A stretch of DNA of 64,000 bases from assembly GCF_000721075.1 (NCBI RefSeq), contig NZ_JOEQ01000003.1:62001-126000 (forward strand). Reading direction: 5' to 3'. Under the pieces are notes generated by a model that was given only the letters and a program-made list of their open reading frames with translations, searched no databases and was not told the origin of the DNA. A program made the translations under genes and the position numbers. This stretch comes from Streptosporangium amethystogenes. Lineage in GTDB: Bacteria > Actinomycetota > Actinomycetes > Streptosporangiales > Streptosporangiaceae. Below are positions 1 to 8,686 of this stretch, in pieces (positions within the stretch are counted from its first letter, which is position 1; every line of letters begins with the position of its first letter).

Positions 1-264
1 GAGGTCGACGATGGGACGGAGCCCTGTCATCGCGGCACCGGCCGCGATGCCCACGATCCCCTCCTCGGAGATCGGGGTGTTCCTGATGCGGTTACGGCCG
101 AACAACTGCAGGAAGTCGCCTTCGCTGCTTCGCGACTTTCCGCCGCCCGTCGTGCCGTAGACGTTGGCCTCGACGTCCTCCCCCATGATGACGACGCGCT
201 CATCGGCCTCCATCGCCTCGCGCTGCGCGGCGCCGATGGCTCCGAGGTAGCTCATGACGCTCAT
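1..264 (-). CDS. 2-oxo acid (acetoin/pyruvate-type) dehydrogenase E1 beta subunit, 5' part only
   Basis: This is the first 88 codons of a gene that runs off the left edge of the window. The translation begins MSVMSYLGAIGAAQREAM and continues with VVIMGEDVEA, a Gly- and Ser-rich loop, and the PISEEGIVGIAAGAAM block typical of transketolase-like E1 beta chains (acoB/pdhB family). The E1 beta chain binds the pyrimidine part of thiamine diphosphate and forms an alpha2beta2 enzyme with E1 alpha. Its ATG overlaps the stop of the E1 alpha gene by 4 bp (ATGA), so the two are translationally coupled. The E2 and E3 genes, if local, must lie beyond the left edge. The substrate cannot be fixed from this fragment. 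Confidence 0.85.
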   Translation of the reverse strand, partial: MSVMSYLGAIGAAQREAMEADERVVIMGEDVEANVYGTTGGGKSRSSEGDFLQLFGRNRIRNTPISEEGIVGIAAGAAMTGLRPIVDL

Positions 265-1244
265 ACGGCGGTCACCTCATCGGTGTACAGGTCCTCGAAT
301 GCGACGGACGGCTCGGGGTAGGGACTTTCGTTCGCGAACTCGACCGCACGATCGACCTCGTCCATGACTTCCGCGTCGAGCGCCTTGAGGTGTTCGTCGG
401 TGACTCCACGATCGCGGAGCCTCGCGGCGAGGTAATCCAGCGGATCACGGCGGAGCCACTCACCGACCTGCTCCTTGTCGCGGTAGTTGTCGATGCGCAG
501 GCCCTCGGAGTGCTCGTTGAAGCGGTAGGTCATGACCTCCACCAGGCTCGGGCCCTCGCCCGACCTGGCGCGGTCGGCCGCGGTCTTCACGGCGTCGTAC
601 ACCGCGAGCACGTCCTGACCGTCGTCGACACGGACGCCGGGGATGCCGAACCCGGCCGCGCGCTCGAAGATGTCGCCGGAGGTCACGGTGTGCGCCGGCG
701 TGCTGAGCGCGTACTGGTTGTTCTCACACAGGAAGATGACCGGCAGTTTCCAGACGCCCGCCATGTTCATGGCCTCGTAGAGGACTCCCTGGTTGGCGGC
801 GCCGTCGCCGAAGAACGCGAGTGAGACCCGCGGGCGGCCAAGGATCTTCGACGCGAACGCGGAGCCGGCCGCGATCGGAATGGAGGATCCCACGATGCCG
901 GACTCGCCCAGGCTGCCGACCGAGAAATCGGCCAGGTGCAGCGACCCACCCTTGCCCCGGCACACTCCGGTGGCCTTGCCCACGAGCTCGGCCATCAGCG
1001 GGCCGAGAGAGGAGCCCTTGCCAATGGGATGGCCGTGGCTGCGATGGTTCCCCGTCATGTAGTCGTCGTCATCGAGCGCCATGCAGGCGCCGACGACCTG
1101 AGCCTCCTGGCCGATGCTGGTGTGCACGGCTCCAGGAATCAGGCCGCGTTTGACCATCTTCGCCGCGCGCTCCTCGAAGCGCCGGATGCGCGTCATCCGC
1201 CGCTGCATCTCCAGCAGCGTGGACGTTGATATGTCGGTGCGCAC
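261..1244 (-). CDS. 2-oxo acid (acetoin/pyruvate-type) dehydrogenase E1 alpha subunit
   Basis: The 327-residue product is full length for the acoA/pdhA type of thiamine-diphosphate-dependent E1 alpha. The ThDP motif is clear: GDGAANQG near residue 145, followed about 25 residues later by CENNQYA. The N-terminal RxxRxFEERA helix and the HTSIGQEA segment are family features. The start is GTG, with GGGAGG four bases upstream. The enzyme would decarboxylate a 2-oxo acid or cleave an alpha-hydroxyketone such as acetoin and pass the acyl unit to an E2. It is transcribed away from the regulator gene behind an 18-bp element also found upstream of the kinase at 8288, so it probably belongs to the same regulon. 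Whether the substrate is pyruvate, acetoin or a sugar-derived ketone is open. Confidence 0.88.
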   Translation of the reverse strand: MRTDISTSTLLEMQRRMTRIRRFEERAAKMVKRGLIPGAVHTSIGQEAQVVGACMALDDDDYMTGNHRSHGHPIGKGSSLGPLMAELVGKATGVCRGKGGSLHLADFSVGSLGESGIVGSSIPIAAGSAFASKILGRPRVSLAFFGDGAANQGVLYEAMNMAGVWKLPVIFLCENNQYALSTPAHTVTSGDIFERAAGFGIPGVRVDDGQDVLAVYDAVKTAADRARSGEGPSLVEVMTYRFNEHSEGLRIDNYRDKEQVGEWLRRDPLDYLAARLRDRGVTDEHLKALDAEVMDEVDRAVEFANESPYPEPSVAFEDLYTDEVTAV

Positions 1245-1254
1245 AGAACCTCCC

Positions 1255-1272
1255 TTGCATAAATATTCAATA
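1255..1272. promoter_or_regulatory. Candidate operator upstream of E1 alpha (copy 1)
   Basis: The top strand reads TTGCATAAATATTCAATA. It is an AT-rich imperfect palindrome of the form TG-ATA--TAT-CA in a GC-rich genome. A copy with one difference lies at 8369-8386 upstream of the kinase-SDR-ABC operon. The site sits 10 bp upstream of the GTG start, next to the ribosome binding site, so bound protein would block transcription or early elongation. The likely ligand is the SorC-type regulator at 1346-2317. The palindrome also resembles an ArgR box, which is the main alternative. Confidence 0.6.
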
Positions 1273-1345
1273 CCGAATTACTATTCTAAATAATACCGTC
1301 ACAGGGCCAGGTGGCTCCTTTCGGGTTCTGCGCCGGTTCTTCCGG

Positions 1346-2317
1346 TCAGCTGTCGGCGACGAGCGCCTGCGCGGTCTCCAGGTCGGTGACGATGACGTCG
1401 ACCCATCCCCCGCGAAGGGCTCCGCGGATGGCCTCGAACTTGCGCGCGCCACCGGCGATGCCCACGCGTCGCGGTGTCTTCAACAGCGCCTCGACGCCGA
1501 TGCCCACGACCAGGTCGTTGAACTCGGTGTCGATCGGCCGGCCGTCGGCGTCGAAGAAACGCATCGCCACGTCGCCCACCGCGCCGAGTTCGCGCAACGT
1601 CCGCATCTGCGCCTCGGACACGGCGTTGCCGGAGACCTGGAGCAGTGGCGACGGCGTGACACTGCCGATGCCGACGAGAACATCGGTGAGACGTTCCCAG
1701 CTCTGCGCCGTCTCGACGACGTTCGGGTCCTGGAAAAGGGCCTCGCGCGCGGACGGCGTCGCGACGATGCCGGGCGTGGGCAGGAACATGGGGGTACCGC
1801 CCACGATGCGGGCCAGCCGGAACGTGAGCTCCGTCGCCTTGAGCTGCGCCTCCGGCTGTCCCACCCCGCCCATGATCTGCACGATGGATTCAGCACGGCG
1901 CTGCTTGAGGGGCACCATCGAGTCGACGGTCGCCAGCAGGGTCTCCGACCATGAGGAGAACCCGACGCGCGCGCCGTTCGCGAGCGTCGTCTCAAGGTAG
2001 GTCGCCGCCGCCGCTCCCAGTGCCCACATGGTGGAGCGTTCGTCGCCACTGCTCTCGACGACGAGTGCCTGTCGCAGCCCGTACCTCCGTACGAGCTGCT
2101 CCTCCAGTTCCGGGTGGACGCCCTCGGGCGGCAACACGACCGTGCGGACGATCCCCATCTCCACCGCCTGCTTGAGCCATCGCGACACACGCGACTGGGA
2201 GATGTGCAACTGCTCGGCGATCGCCGGCTGGGTCATGTTCTGCTCGTGATACATCCGCGCGACCTGCACGATCATGGCTACCGAGTCGCGACTCTCATTG
2301 CCCGTTCTCCCGATCAC
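1346..2317 (-). CDS. SorC/DeoR-type sugar-responsive transcriptional regulator
   Basis: This is a 323-residue protein, the usual size for SorC-family regulators. A helix-turn-helix lies near residues 18-45 (PAIAEQLHISQSRVSRWLKQ). A long sugar-phosphate-binding domain follows, with IMGGVGQPEAQ, the LPTPGIVATPS stretch and the C-terminal GIAGGARKFEAIRGAL segment. The chosen start is GTG at 2317, which has AAAGGAG seven bases upstream; an ATG at 2275 would cut into the HTH region. It is the last gene of the ABC-transporter operon. Family members such as LsrR, EryD and SorC sense phosphorylated sugars or polyols. The FGGY kinase upstream probably makes the effector. Confidence 0.85.
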   Translation of the reverse strand: MIGRTGNESRDSVAMIVQVARMYHEQNMTQPAIAEQLHISQSRVSRWLKQAVEMGIVRTVVLPPEGVHPELEEQLVRRYGLRQALVVESSGDERSTMWALGAAAATYLETTLANGARVGFSSWSETLLATVDSMVPLKQRRAESIVQIMGGVGQPEAQLKATELTFRLARIVGGTPMFLPTPGIVATPSAREALFQDPNVVETAQSWERLTDVLVGIGSVTPSPLLQVSGNAVSEAQMRTLRELGAVGDVAMRFFDADGRPIDTEFNDLVVGIGVEALLKTPRRVGIAGGARKFEAIRGALRGGWVDVIVTDLETAQALVADS

Positions 2318-2378
2318 GCGGCTTCTCCTTTCTGAACCATCGATGTCACCGATCGCTCCGGTCTGCGGTGGCACATGT

Positions 2379-3872
2379 TCACTGGGTGGCGTACGCCATG
2401 ACGCGGTCGGCGGTCGCCTCCGCCGCCTCCATGATCCCCTTATTCCGTCCTTGGGCAAGAACCATGATCCGGTGCGCGAGACCGAGCACCTCTTCCAGGT
2501 CCGAGGAGACCACGATGATCGCCTTGCCCTGCTGTGCGAGTTCGGAGATGACCTCGTAGATCGACGCGCGTGCGCCGACATCGATGCCCCGGGTCGGCTC
2601 GTCGAGAATGATGACCTTCGGATCCGACGAGAGCCACTTGGAAAGAACGACTTTCTGCTGGTTACCGCCGGACAGGGTCGCCACCGGGTCACCGATGTCG
2701 CCCTTGATGCCGAATCGCGCAGCGGCCTTCCTGGCGAATCTGGTGACGCCTGATGGGGTGACGAAGCCGTACCGCGTTATGGCGGCGAGATTCGGCAGCG
2801 CGATGTTGTCCTCGATGGTGTCGGAGAGGATGACGCCCTGTCGTTTGCGGTCTTCTGGAATGAGGACGACCCCCACCGCCTTGGCCGCGATCGGATCGTT
2901 CGGAGGGAGCGGCACACCGTCGACCTTGATCTCGCCGCAGCGGAGTGGTTCCAGGGAGGCGATGGACCGCACCAGTTCGGTGCGTCCGGCGCCGACGATG
3001 CCCGCGATGCCGAGGACCTCTCCGGCGCGCACGGTGAGTGAGATGTCATCGAAGCGGCCTGCCCGGTCGGAGATGCCCTCGACCGACAGCACGACCTCAT
3101 CGCGCGGAGCGTCGAACTCCGGAAAGAGCCGGTCGACGCTGCGCCCGACCATCTCCCGCACCAGCGTGTCAGGGGAGATCCCCCCGCTGTCGTGCTCCGC
3201 GACCTTCTCCCCGTCGCGGAGCACGACGACGCGGTCCGCTATCTGCGCGATCTCCGCGAGACGGTGACTGACGTAGATGAACGAGACACCCTGCGTCCTG
3301 AGCGAGCGAACGCACTCCAGCAGCGCGGTCGTCTCCGTCTCGCCGAGGGCGGCGGTCGGCTCGTCGAGGATGAGCAGCGAGGCGTCGAGCATGAGCGCCT
3401 TGGCGATCTCCACCTGCTGCTGGCCCGCGACGCTCAACTCCCGGACGGGCTGATTCACCCGGCCGGTGAACCCGACCTTGCGCAGCTGCTCCTGCGCCTG
3501 CCGGAGCATCGTCTTCCCGCTGAGGAAACCGGCGCGGGTGGGCCATCGGCCGACCGCGACGTTCTCGGCCACGGTCAGGTCGGGGAGCAGCCGCATCTCC
3601 TGATGAATCATGCCGATGCCCCGCGTGATCGAGTCACGTGGCGTCGCGGGTGAGTACGGTCGGCCTTGCCATGTCATGGTGCCCGTGGAGGGCTGGATCG
3701 CACCGGCGATGATACCGGACAGGGTGGATTTTCCGGCGCCGTTCTCACCAAGAAGGGCGATCACCTCACCCGGCCGCACCTCAAGATCGATTCCGCGCAG
3801 TGCGACGGTGCCCGGATACGACTTCGAGATTCCGCGAACCGTCAGTATCGGGCTCGGAGCGGGCTCGTTCAT
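2379..3872 (-). CDS. Ribose/xylitol-type ABC transporter, double ATP-binding subunit
   Basis: This 497-residue protein carries two ABC cassettes, as in RbsA/XylG. In the first half, Walker A is GENGAGKS (near residue 42), the signature region is LSVAGQQQVEIAKAL and Walker B is LILDEPTAAL. In the second half, the signature is LSGGNQQKVV and Walker B is VIILDEPTRGIDVGA. The second Walker A is degenerate (GIVGAGRTEL), as is usual in this family. It energises sugar import with the permease and binding protein encoded just upstream. The start could be this ATG (TGATG junction with the previous stop) or the adjacent GTG at 3875. Either start implies coupled translation. Confidence 0.92.
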   Translation of the reverse strand: MNEPAPSPILTVRGISKSYPGTVALRGIDLEVRPGEVIALLGENGAGKSTLSGIIAGAIQPSTGTMTWQGRPYSPATPRDSITRGIGMIHQEMRLLPDLTVAENVAVGRWPTRAGFLSGKTMLRQAQEQLRKVGFTGRVNQPVRELSVAGQQQVEIAKALMLDASLLILDEPTAALGETETTALLECVRSLRTQGVSFIYVSHRLAEIAQIADRVVVLRDGEKVAEHDSGGISPDTLVREMVGRSVDRLFPEFDAPRDEVVLSVEGISDRAGRFDDISLTVRAGEVLGIAGIVGAGRTELVRSIASLEPLRCGEIKVDGVPLPPNDPIAAKAVGVVLIPEDRKRQGVILSDTIEDNIALPNLAAITRYGFVTPSGVTRFARKAAARFGIKGDIGDPVATLSGGNQQKVVLSKWLSSDPKVIILDEPTRGIDVGARASIYEVISELAQQGKAIIVVSSDLEEVLGLAHRIMVLAQGRNKGIMEAAEATADRVMAYATQ

Positions 3873-4828
3873 CACGGATGGTTCGCAATGTACTGGTCGA
3901 CGTTCTCCCCGGTCGTCAAGATGCCCTTCTGCAGCTGCTCGGCGGGCACCTGCTCCTTCTTGATCAGCTTCAGCGTCGACTGGACGGCGAGCTTGCCCAT
4001 GAGCGTCGTCTGCTGGGTGACGGTCGCGGCGAGCAGGCCGCTCTTCACCGCCTCAAGGCCCGAGGGATCTCCGTCGAATCCGACGACGAGCATGTCCTTG
4101 GACCCCGCGTTGCGCGCGGCCTGGGCCGCGCCGAGCGCGAGCCCATCGGCCCGCCCGAAGATGATGTCGATGTTCGGGTGTGCCTGGAGGAGGTCAGTGG
4201 TGATCTGGTAGCCCTCGTCCTGAAGCCATGCCTTGGAAGCCTGGCGTGCGACTTCCTTGATCTCGCTGCCCTCGATGCCCTTCTTGAACCCCTGGTCACG
4301 CGCCTCCTCGGGGGTGGTGCCGAGCTGGCCCTGGATGATCGCGAGGTTGCCCTTGTCGCCGGCGTTCTTCACGACCCACTCGCCGAGTTCCTGCGCGGCG
4401 GCGACGCTGTCGGTGGCGATGAACGTGTCGCCGGGGGCGTCCTTGGGGTTGCGGTCGACCGTGACGACCGGGATCTCGGCCGACTTCGCGGCGCGTACCG
4501 GAACCGTCGCCGCGGCGGCGCCCGCCGGGATGTAGATGAGCCCGTCGACCCCCCGGGTGATGAAGTCCTGGACCTGGCTGACCTGGTCGTCGGCGTCGTT
4601 CTTGGCGTCCGCGACCAGGACCTTCACGTTCTCGCGCTTGGCCTCGTCCTCGACCCACTTGCGGATCGCCACGTAGAAGGGGGACTGCTGGTTGGGCATC
4701 GCGAGACCGATCGTGATCTCGCCCTCGTCGGCACCGGTGCTCGACGCGCACGCGCCGAGCGTCGTGGACAGTACGGCCGCGGTCAGCAGTCCGACGAACA
4801 TCTTTGCCGGCCGGCGTGTTTTGTACAT
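3872..4828 (-). CDS. Sugar ABC transporter substrate-binding lipoprotein (RbsB-like)
   Basis: This is a 318-residue periplasmic-binding-protein type I protein. The N-terminus has a basic region, a hydrophobic stretch and a lipobox ending LGAC, with Cys27 the predicted lipidated residue, so the mature protein sits on the outer face of the membrane. The mature part has the type I fold (ITIGLAMPNQQSPFYVAI, ...DGLIYIPAG, ...IPVVTVDRNP, ...DIIFGRADGLALGAAQAAR). The ATG at 4828 follows AAAGGAA and puts the signal peptide in place. A longer reading would add a tail that breaks it. Galactose/ribose-type binding proteins bind free pentoses, hexoses or polyols; the sequence does not give the ligand. 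Confidence 0.9.
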   Translation of the reverse strand: MYKTRRPAKMFVGLLTAAVLSTTLGACASSTGADEGEITIGLAMPNQQSPFYVAIRKWVEDEAKRENVKVLVADAKNDADDQVSQVQDFITRGVDGLIYIPAGAAAATVPVRAAKSAEIPVVTVDRNPKDAPGDTFIATDSVAAAQELGEWVVKNAGDKGNLAIIQGQLGTTPEEARDQGFKKGIEGSEIKEVARQASKAWLQDEGYQITTDLLQAHPNIDIIFGRADGLALGAAQAARNAGSKDMLVVGFDGDPSGLEAVKSGLLAATVTQQTTLMGKLAVQSTLKLIKKEQVPAEQLQKGILTTGENVDQYIANHP

Positions 4829-4890
4829 TCGGGGGGTTCCTTTCCCGGTGATTCCTATGGGAACGTTCCAGATCTCTTGCCGTCCGGCGG

Positions 4891-5910
4891 TCATGCGCTT
4901 CTCTCCTTGCGGCGCCGGAGAACGTCGGTGAACACGGCGGCGGCGATCACGACGCCGATGATGACCTGCTGGAGAAACGGCGACACGCCAAGGAGGTTGA
5001 GTCCGTTGTGCATGACGCCGACGATGAGCACGCCGACGAGCGTGCCGGTGATCCGGCCGACCCCGCCCGCGAGACTGGCGCCTCCGATGACGACCGCGGC
5101 GATGACGTCGAGTTCGAGCCCTTCTCCCGCACTGGGCTGGGAGGAGTCGAGACGGCTGGCGAGCACGATGGCCGCGAGTCCGGCCGCGAGTCCGGCCACG
5201 ACGTACACCCAGGTCGTCACGGCCTGGACCTTGATGCCGGCCAGGCGGGCGACTTCCGGGCTGCCGCCGACCGCGTAGACCGCACGACCGCTTGACCGAT
5301 ATTTAAGGACGGCCCACCCGATGACGTAGAGCACGATCAGCGCCATCAACGTGATCGAGAGGAAGCCGCCGTACCTGGTCGATGCCAGTGAGTAGAACCA
5401 CTCGGGGTAGCCGGTGATCTGACGTCCGTCCGTGGTCATGTTGGCCAGACCTCGGGCGACCGACATCATGGCGAGCGTCGCGATGAACGGCGGCAGCTTC
5501 GTCACTGTGACCGCGAGGCCGTTTACCAGCCCGGCGAGGCCGCCGACCGCCACACAGGCGATCATCGCGATCCACAGTGGCATCCCGCCGTCGTGGGAGA
5601 GCCAGCCGAGGACCATCACCGACAGGGCGAACACCGAACCGACCGACAGGTCGATGCCGCCCGTGATGATGACGGCGGTGGCGCCCAGCGCGAGGATCCC
5701 GAGTACGGTCACCTGGTCGAGGATGTTGATCAGGTTGATGGGCTTGGCGAAGTTGGGCGCGAAGATCGCCATAATGACGACGAGCACCACCAGGCCCAGG
5801 AACGGGCCGCCCACTCCGTCGAGGATCCACGCTACGCCTTTGACCGCGCCGCGCCGTGACCGCCGGCCTTCATCGGCGCGGGGGCCGGCGCTCGCGGGAT
5901 TCTGGGTCAT
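4891..5910 (-). CDS. Sugar ABC transporter permease (RbsC-like)
   Basis: The 339-residue product has about eight to ten hydrophobic segments. It includes the GGIDLSVGSV motif (near residue 85) that marks the branched-chain/ribose permease family, and LDVIAAVVIGGASLAGGVG near the C-terminus, the region that contacts the ATPase. The N-terminal 30 residues are charged and cytoplasmic. The ATG at 5910 is taken here. A GTG two codons upstream (5916) has a better-spaced GGAG and is an equally good start. The gene lies 48 bp downstream of the SDR gene and 62 bp upstream of the binding-protein gene, in one operon. Only one permease gene is present, so a homodimeric channel is expected. Confidence 0.9.
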   Translation of the reverse strand: MTQNPASAGPRADEGRRSRRGAVKGVAWILDGVGGPFLGLVVLVVIMAIFAPNFAKPINLINILDQVTVLGILALGATAVIITGGIDLSVGSVFALSVMVLGWLSHDGGMPLWIAMIACVAVGGLAGLVNGLAVTVTKLPPFIATLAMMSVARGLANMTTDGRQITGYPEWFYSLASTRYGGFLSITLMALIVLYVIGWAVLKYRSSGRAVYAVGGSPEVARLAGIKVQAVTTWVYVVAGLAAGLAAIVLASRLDSSQPSAGEGLELDVIAAVVIGGASLAGGVGRITGTLVGVLIVGVMHNGLNLLGVSPFLQQVIIGVVIAAAVFTDVLRRRKERSA

Positions 5911-5958
5911 GGCCACTTCTGGCTCCAATGGGGCTTACGGATGTTCGGATGGTCCATG

Positions 5959-6765
5959 TCAGTCCATCGACATTCCGCCGTCGACGTTGATCGTCTGGCC
6001 GGTTATGTAGGCCGCGGCGTCGGAGGCGAGGAAGAGCAGGAGGTTGGCCACATCGGCCTCGGTGGCGGGTCGCTGCAGCGGTATGTCGCGGATCCACTCC
6101 GCCACGAGCTCGCCGGGCCGGTAGTCCCCGAGCTTGGACCCCCAGGCACCATCCAGGTAGCCCCACATATCGGTCATCACGATGCCGGGGCAGTACGCGT
6201 TCACCCGGATGTTGTCCTTGGCGAGTTCCTTGGCGAGGGACTGCGTCATGCCGACGACCCCGAACTTGCTGGCCGCGTAGTGCGGGGTGAAGACGAACCC
6301 CTCCCTCGCCTGAGCGCTCGCGGCGTTGAGGATCACACCGCCGCCACTCTCGCGCAGCAGCGACACGGCCTCTCGCGCCACGATGAAATGGCCGACCGTG
6401 TTGACGTCGAGGACGCGCTTGAACTCCTCCGTCGTCAGGTCGGTGAGCCGTTCGACGCTGATCACGCCCGCGTTGTTGATGAGGACGTCGATGCGCCCCC
6501 ACTCCTCGGCCGCCACCGCGACGGCCGCCTTGACGGCCGCGTCGTCGGTGACGTCGGCCGTACAGGCGCGCGTGTCGAGCCCGTCGGCACGGAGCCGCTT
6601 CGCCGTCTCGTGTACCTCGTCATCGCGGTCGACCAGCAGTACCGCGGCTCCCGCCGCCGCGAAGGAACGGGAGATCGTGCATCCCATGCCCCGGGCGGCG
6701 CCTGTCACCAGCACCTTCTTGCCGGCGAAGTGCCCGGCGAAGATGTTCGATGCCTGTTCGTTCAT
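5959..6765 (-). CDS. SDR-family NAD(P)-dependent dehydrogenase, probably a polyol or sugar dehydrogenase
   Basis: This is a 268-residue classical short-chain dehydrogenase. The cofactor motif TGAARGMG is at residues 21-28, Asp-Arg follows the second strand (VDRDDE, which favours NAD over NADP), NNAG is near residue 96, and the catalytic Ser-Tyr-Lys set is seen as NAASAQ and YAASK. The C-terminus ends TGQTINVDGGMSMD, the usual family ending. The start overlaps the stop of the kinase gene by 4 bp. Within the operon it probably oxidises the imported polyol, or interconverts polyol and ketose before or after phosphorylation. The substrate cannot be told from sequence because the family is broad. 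Confidence 0.85.
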   Translation of the reverse strand: MNEQASNIFAGHFAGKKVLVTGAARGMGCTISRSFAAAGAAVLLVDRDDEVHETAKRLRADGLDTRACTADVTDDAAVKAAVAVAAEEWGRIDVLINNAGVISVERLTDLTTEEFKRVLDVNTVGHFIVAREAVSLLRESGGGVILNAASAQAREGFVFTPHYAASKFGVVGMTQSLAKELAKDNIRVNAYCPGIVMTDMWGYLDGAWGSKLGDYRPGELVAEWIRDIPLQRPATEADVANLLLFLASDAAAYITGQTINVDGGMSMD

Positions 6766-8288
6766 TTATCGCTCTGCTTTCTGGGGGTACCGGGCTGGAA
6801 TCGGGAGCGTTCGATCGCCGATCGCCACGTCTGATGGCGGGCGTCGGCGTCGGGCCTCTCGATCAGGGGGTCGAACGGCGAGCGGTCCCGGGGGAGGCGA
6901 AGGCACTCGTCCGGCGTCCACAGCCCGCAGCCGACGCCGGCCAGATGGGCGGCACCGGTGGCGGAGAGCTCGGCGATGTTGCTGCGTACCACGCGCCGCT
7001 GGCTCAGATCGGCCTGCACCTGCATGAGCCAGTCGTTCTGACTGGGTCCGCCGTCGGCGAGCACCGTGTCGATCGGTGAGCCGAGACGTTCCTCGACCGC
7101 GGAGAACAGGTCCTCGGTCTGCAACGCCACCGACTCGAACGCCGCGCGGGCCAGATGGCCTGGGCCGGTGCCCAGCCCGAAGCCGCTGACCAGTCCCACC
7201 GCCGATTCGTCCCACCAGGGCGCGCCCAGACCGGCGAAGGCCGGTACGAGGTCGACGCCCTGGGTATCGGGAACGGACTGCGCGAGCGCACTGAGCTGCG
7301 CCGGGTCGACTCCGAGGATCTTCGCGAGCCACAGCAGCGTGGCGCCGGTCGACAGGATCGTCCCCTCGAAGGCGAAGGCCGGAGCGGGGTCGGCCCACGC
7401 GATGGTGGTGACCAGACCGTCCAGGACGCGGGCGCCGGACAGGCCACCGCTGACATCGGCGAGGCCCATGATCGAGCTGCCACTGCCGTATGTCGCCTTC
7501 ACCTGGCCGGGAGCGCGCACCCCGTGGGCGTACAGGGCGGCGTGCGAGTCACCGAGGATTCCATGGATGCTCGTGCCCCGGGGAACGCCGGGGATGTCGA
7601 TGAGCGCGGCCGTCGCCTCGGCCGACGCGGAGATGCGCGGCAGGCAGACGGGCGGGATGCGGAACACTTCGAGCAGCTCGCCGTCCCAGGTCAGCGTCTC
7701 CAGGTTGAGCAGCTGGGTACGGCTGGCGTTGCCGATCTCGATGCGGTGCTCGCCGGTCAGTGTCCAGGTCAGCCAGGAGTCGATCGTGCCGAGCGCGATC
7801 TCGCCCCGGCGGGCCGCCTCGCGGTCGGGATCGACCTGGTCCAGCAGCCATTCGTACTTGAGCGCGGAGAACATGGGGTCGAGCGGAAGGCCCGTCTTCG
7901 CGCGGATCTTGGCCGCCCAGCCGGACTCCTCCAGTGGTCGTACCCGATCCGCGGTGCGCCGGTCCTGCCATCCGAGGACCGGGCCGAGGGGCTCGCCCGT
8001 CCTACGGCTCCAGATGACGGCGGACTCGCGCTGGTTCGACAGACCGATACCGACGAGTTCGACATCCACCGAGTCCAGGACGGTCACCAGCGCCGCGACA
8101 ACGCTCTCGCGAATCTCGTTCGCGTCCTGCTCCACCCAGCCCGGAGCGGGGTCGGCCCGGCCGATTCCGACCGAGGACCTGCCGAGGACTCTGCCGTCGG
8201 CGCCCACCACGACCGCCTTGCTGGAACTCGTCCCCTGATCGATGGCGGCGACCGCGGGGACACCCCTGGGCATGCTGGCGTCAGCCAC
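6762..8288 (-). CDS. FGGY-family carbohydrate kinase (glycerol/xylulose kinase-like)
   Basis: The 508-residue product is full length for FGGY kinases. The first phosphate-binding motif is IDQGTSSSKAVVV near residue 15. QRESAVIWSRRTGEPLGP near residue 88 and GILGDSHAALYAHG near residue 240 are family segments. The C-terminal ATP-site motif is ADGGPSQNDWLMQ. The GTG start has AGGAG nine bases upstream. It is the first gene of a six-gene operon (kinase, SDR, permease, binding protein, ATPase, regulator) with an operator-like site about 80 bp upstream. FGGY kinases phosphorylate polyols, ketoses or AI-2. The gene set resembles erythritol or ribitol catabolism and also the lsr locus, but it matches neither fully. 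Confidence 0.9.
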   Translation of the reverse strand: MADASMPRGVPAVAAIDQGTSSSKAVVVGADGRVLGRSSVGIGRADPAPGWVEQDANEIRESVVAALVTVLDSVDVELVGIGLSNQRESAVIWSRRTGEPLGPVLGWQDRRTADRVRPLEESGWAAKIRAKTGLPLDPMFSALKYEWLLDQVDPDREAARRGEIALGTIDSWLTWTLTGEHRIEIGNASRTQLLNLETLTWDGELLEVFRIPPVCLPRISASAEATAALIDIPGVPRGTSIHGILGDSHAALYAHGVRAPGQVKATYGSGSSIMGLADVSGGLSGARVLDGLVTTIAWADPAPAFAFEGTILSTGATLLWLAKILGVDPAQLSALAQSVPDTQGVDLVPAFAGLGAPWWDESAVGLVSGFGLGTGPGHLARAAFESVALQTEDLFSAVEERLGSPIDTVLADGGPSQNDWLMQVQADLSQRRVVRSNIAELSATGAAHLAGVGCGLWTPDECLRLPRDRSPFDPLIERPDADARHQTWRSAIERSRFQPGTPRKQSDK

Positions 8289-8686
8289 GATGATCTCTCC
8301 TGCCGAATGTCACACGAACTGCGCGAAAGCAGCGAACGATCGTGTCGTCGCCGCACCACACAGGCTATTTGCATAAATATTCGATAATGAATGGCTGGTC
8401 AGTAGATGGTGGCAGCGGGCGGATGAGTGTGTCAACAGTCACGCGTTCAAAGAATTCACTCGCGGAATACGGTGCGGTGAGGGGAATCGACCGGTCAGCG
8501 CACGCCCTTGACCTGCTGGCTTCGCCGACAGCCGGACGACACGAGGATCGCGGTCCGCGAGGGCACCGGCAGGCTCGACGACCGCGGACAGGACGGATCG
8601 ATGCGATGTCTTCCATACACCTCGATCACCTTCCGGCTCTAAGGTGATCAGAACCGGCGGTGCCTGGAGACAAGGGAGAAAACGCC
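8289..8686. other. Intergenic region between the polyol operon and rmlD
   Basis: This 398-bp stretch separates two divergent genes. It holds the AT-rich operator at 8369-8386 near the kinase end. Short open frames exist on both strands, but their compositions (Arg- and Ser-rich, no ribosome binding site) argue against coding. The rmlD end has the ribosome binding site GGGAG. I see no convincing sigma-70 promoter for rmlD. Confidence 0.5.
8369..8386. promoter_or_regulatory. Candidate operator upstream of the kinase operon (copy 2)
   Basis: The top strand reads TTGCATAAATATTCGATA, identical to the site at 1255-1272 at 17 of 18 positions. It lies 81 bp upstream of the GTG start of the FGGY kinase. 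Two near-identical AT-rich sites in front of two units of one catabolic locus are best explained as binding sites for the local SorC-type regulator. Confidence 0.6.
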
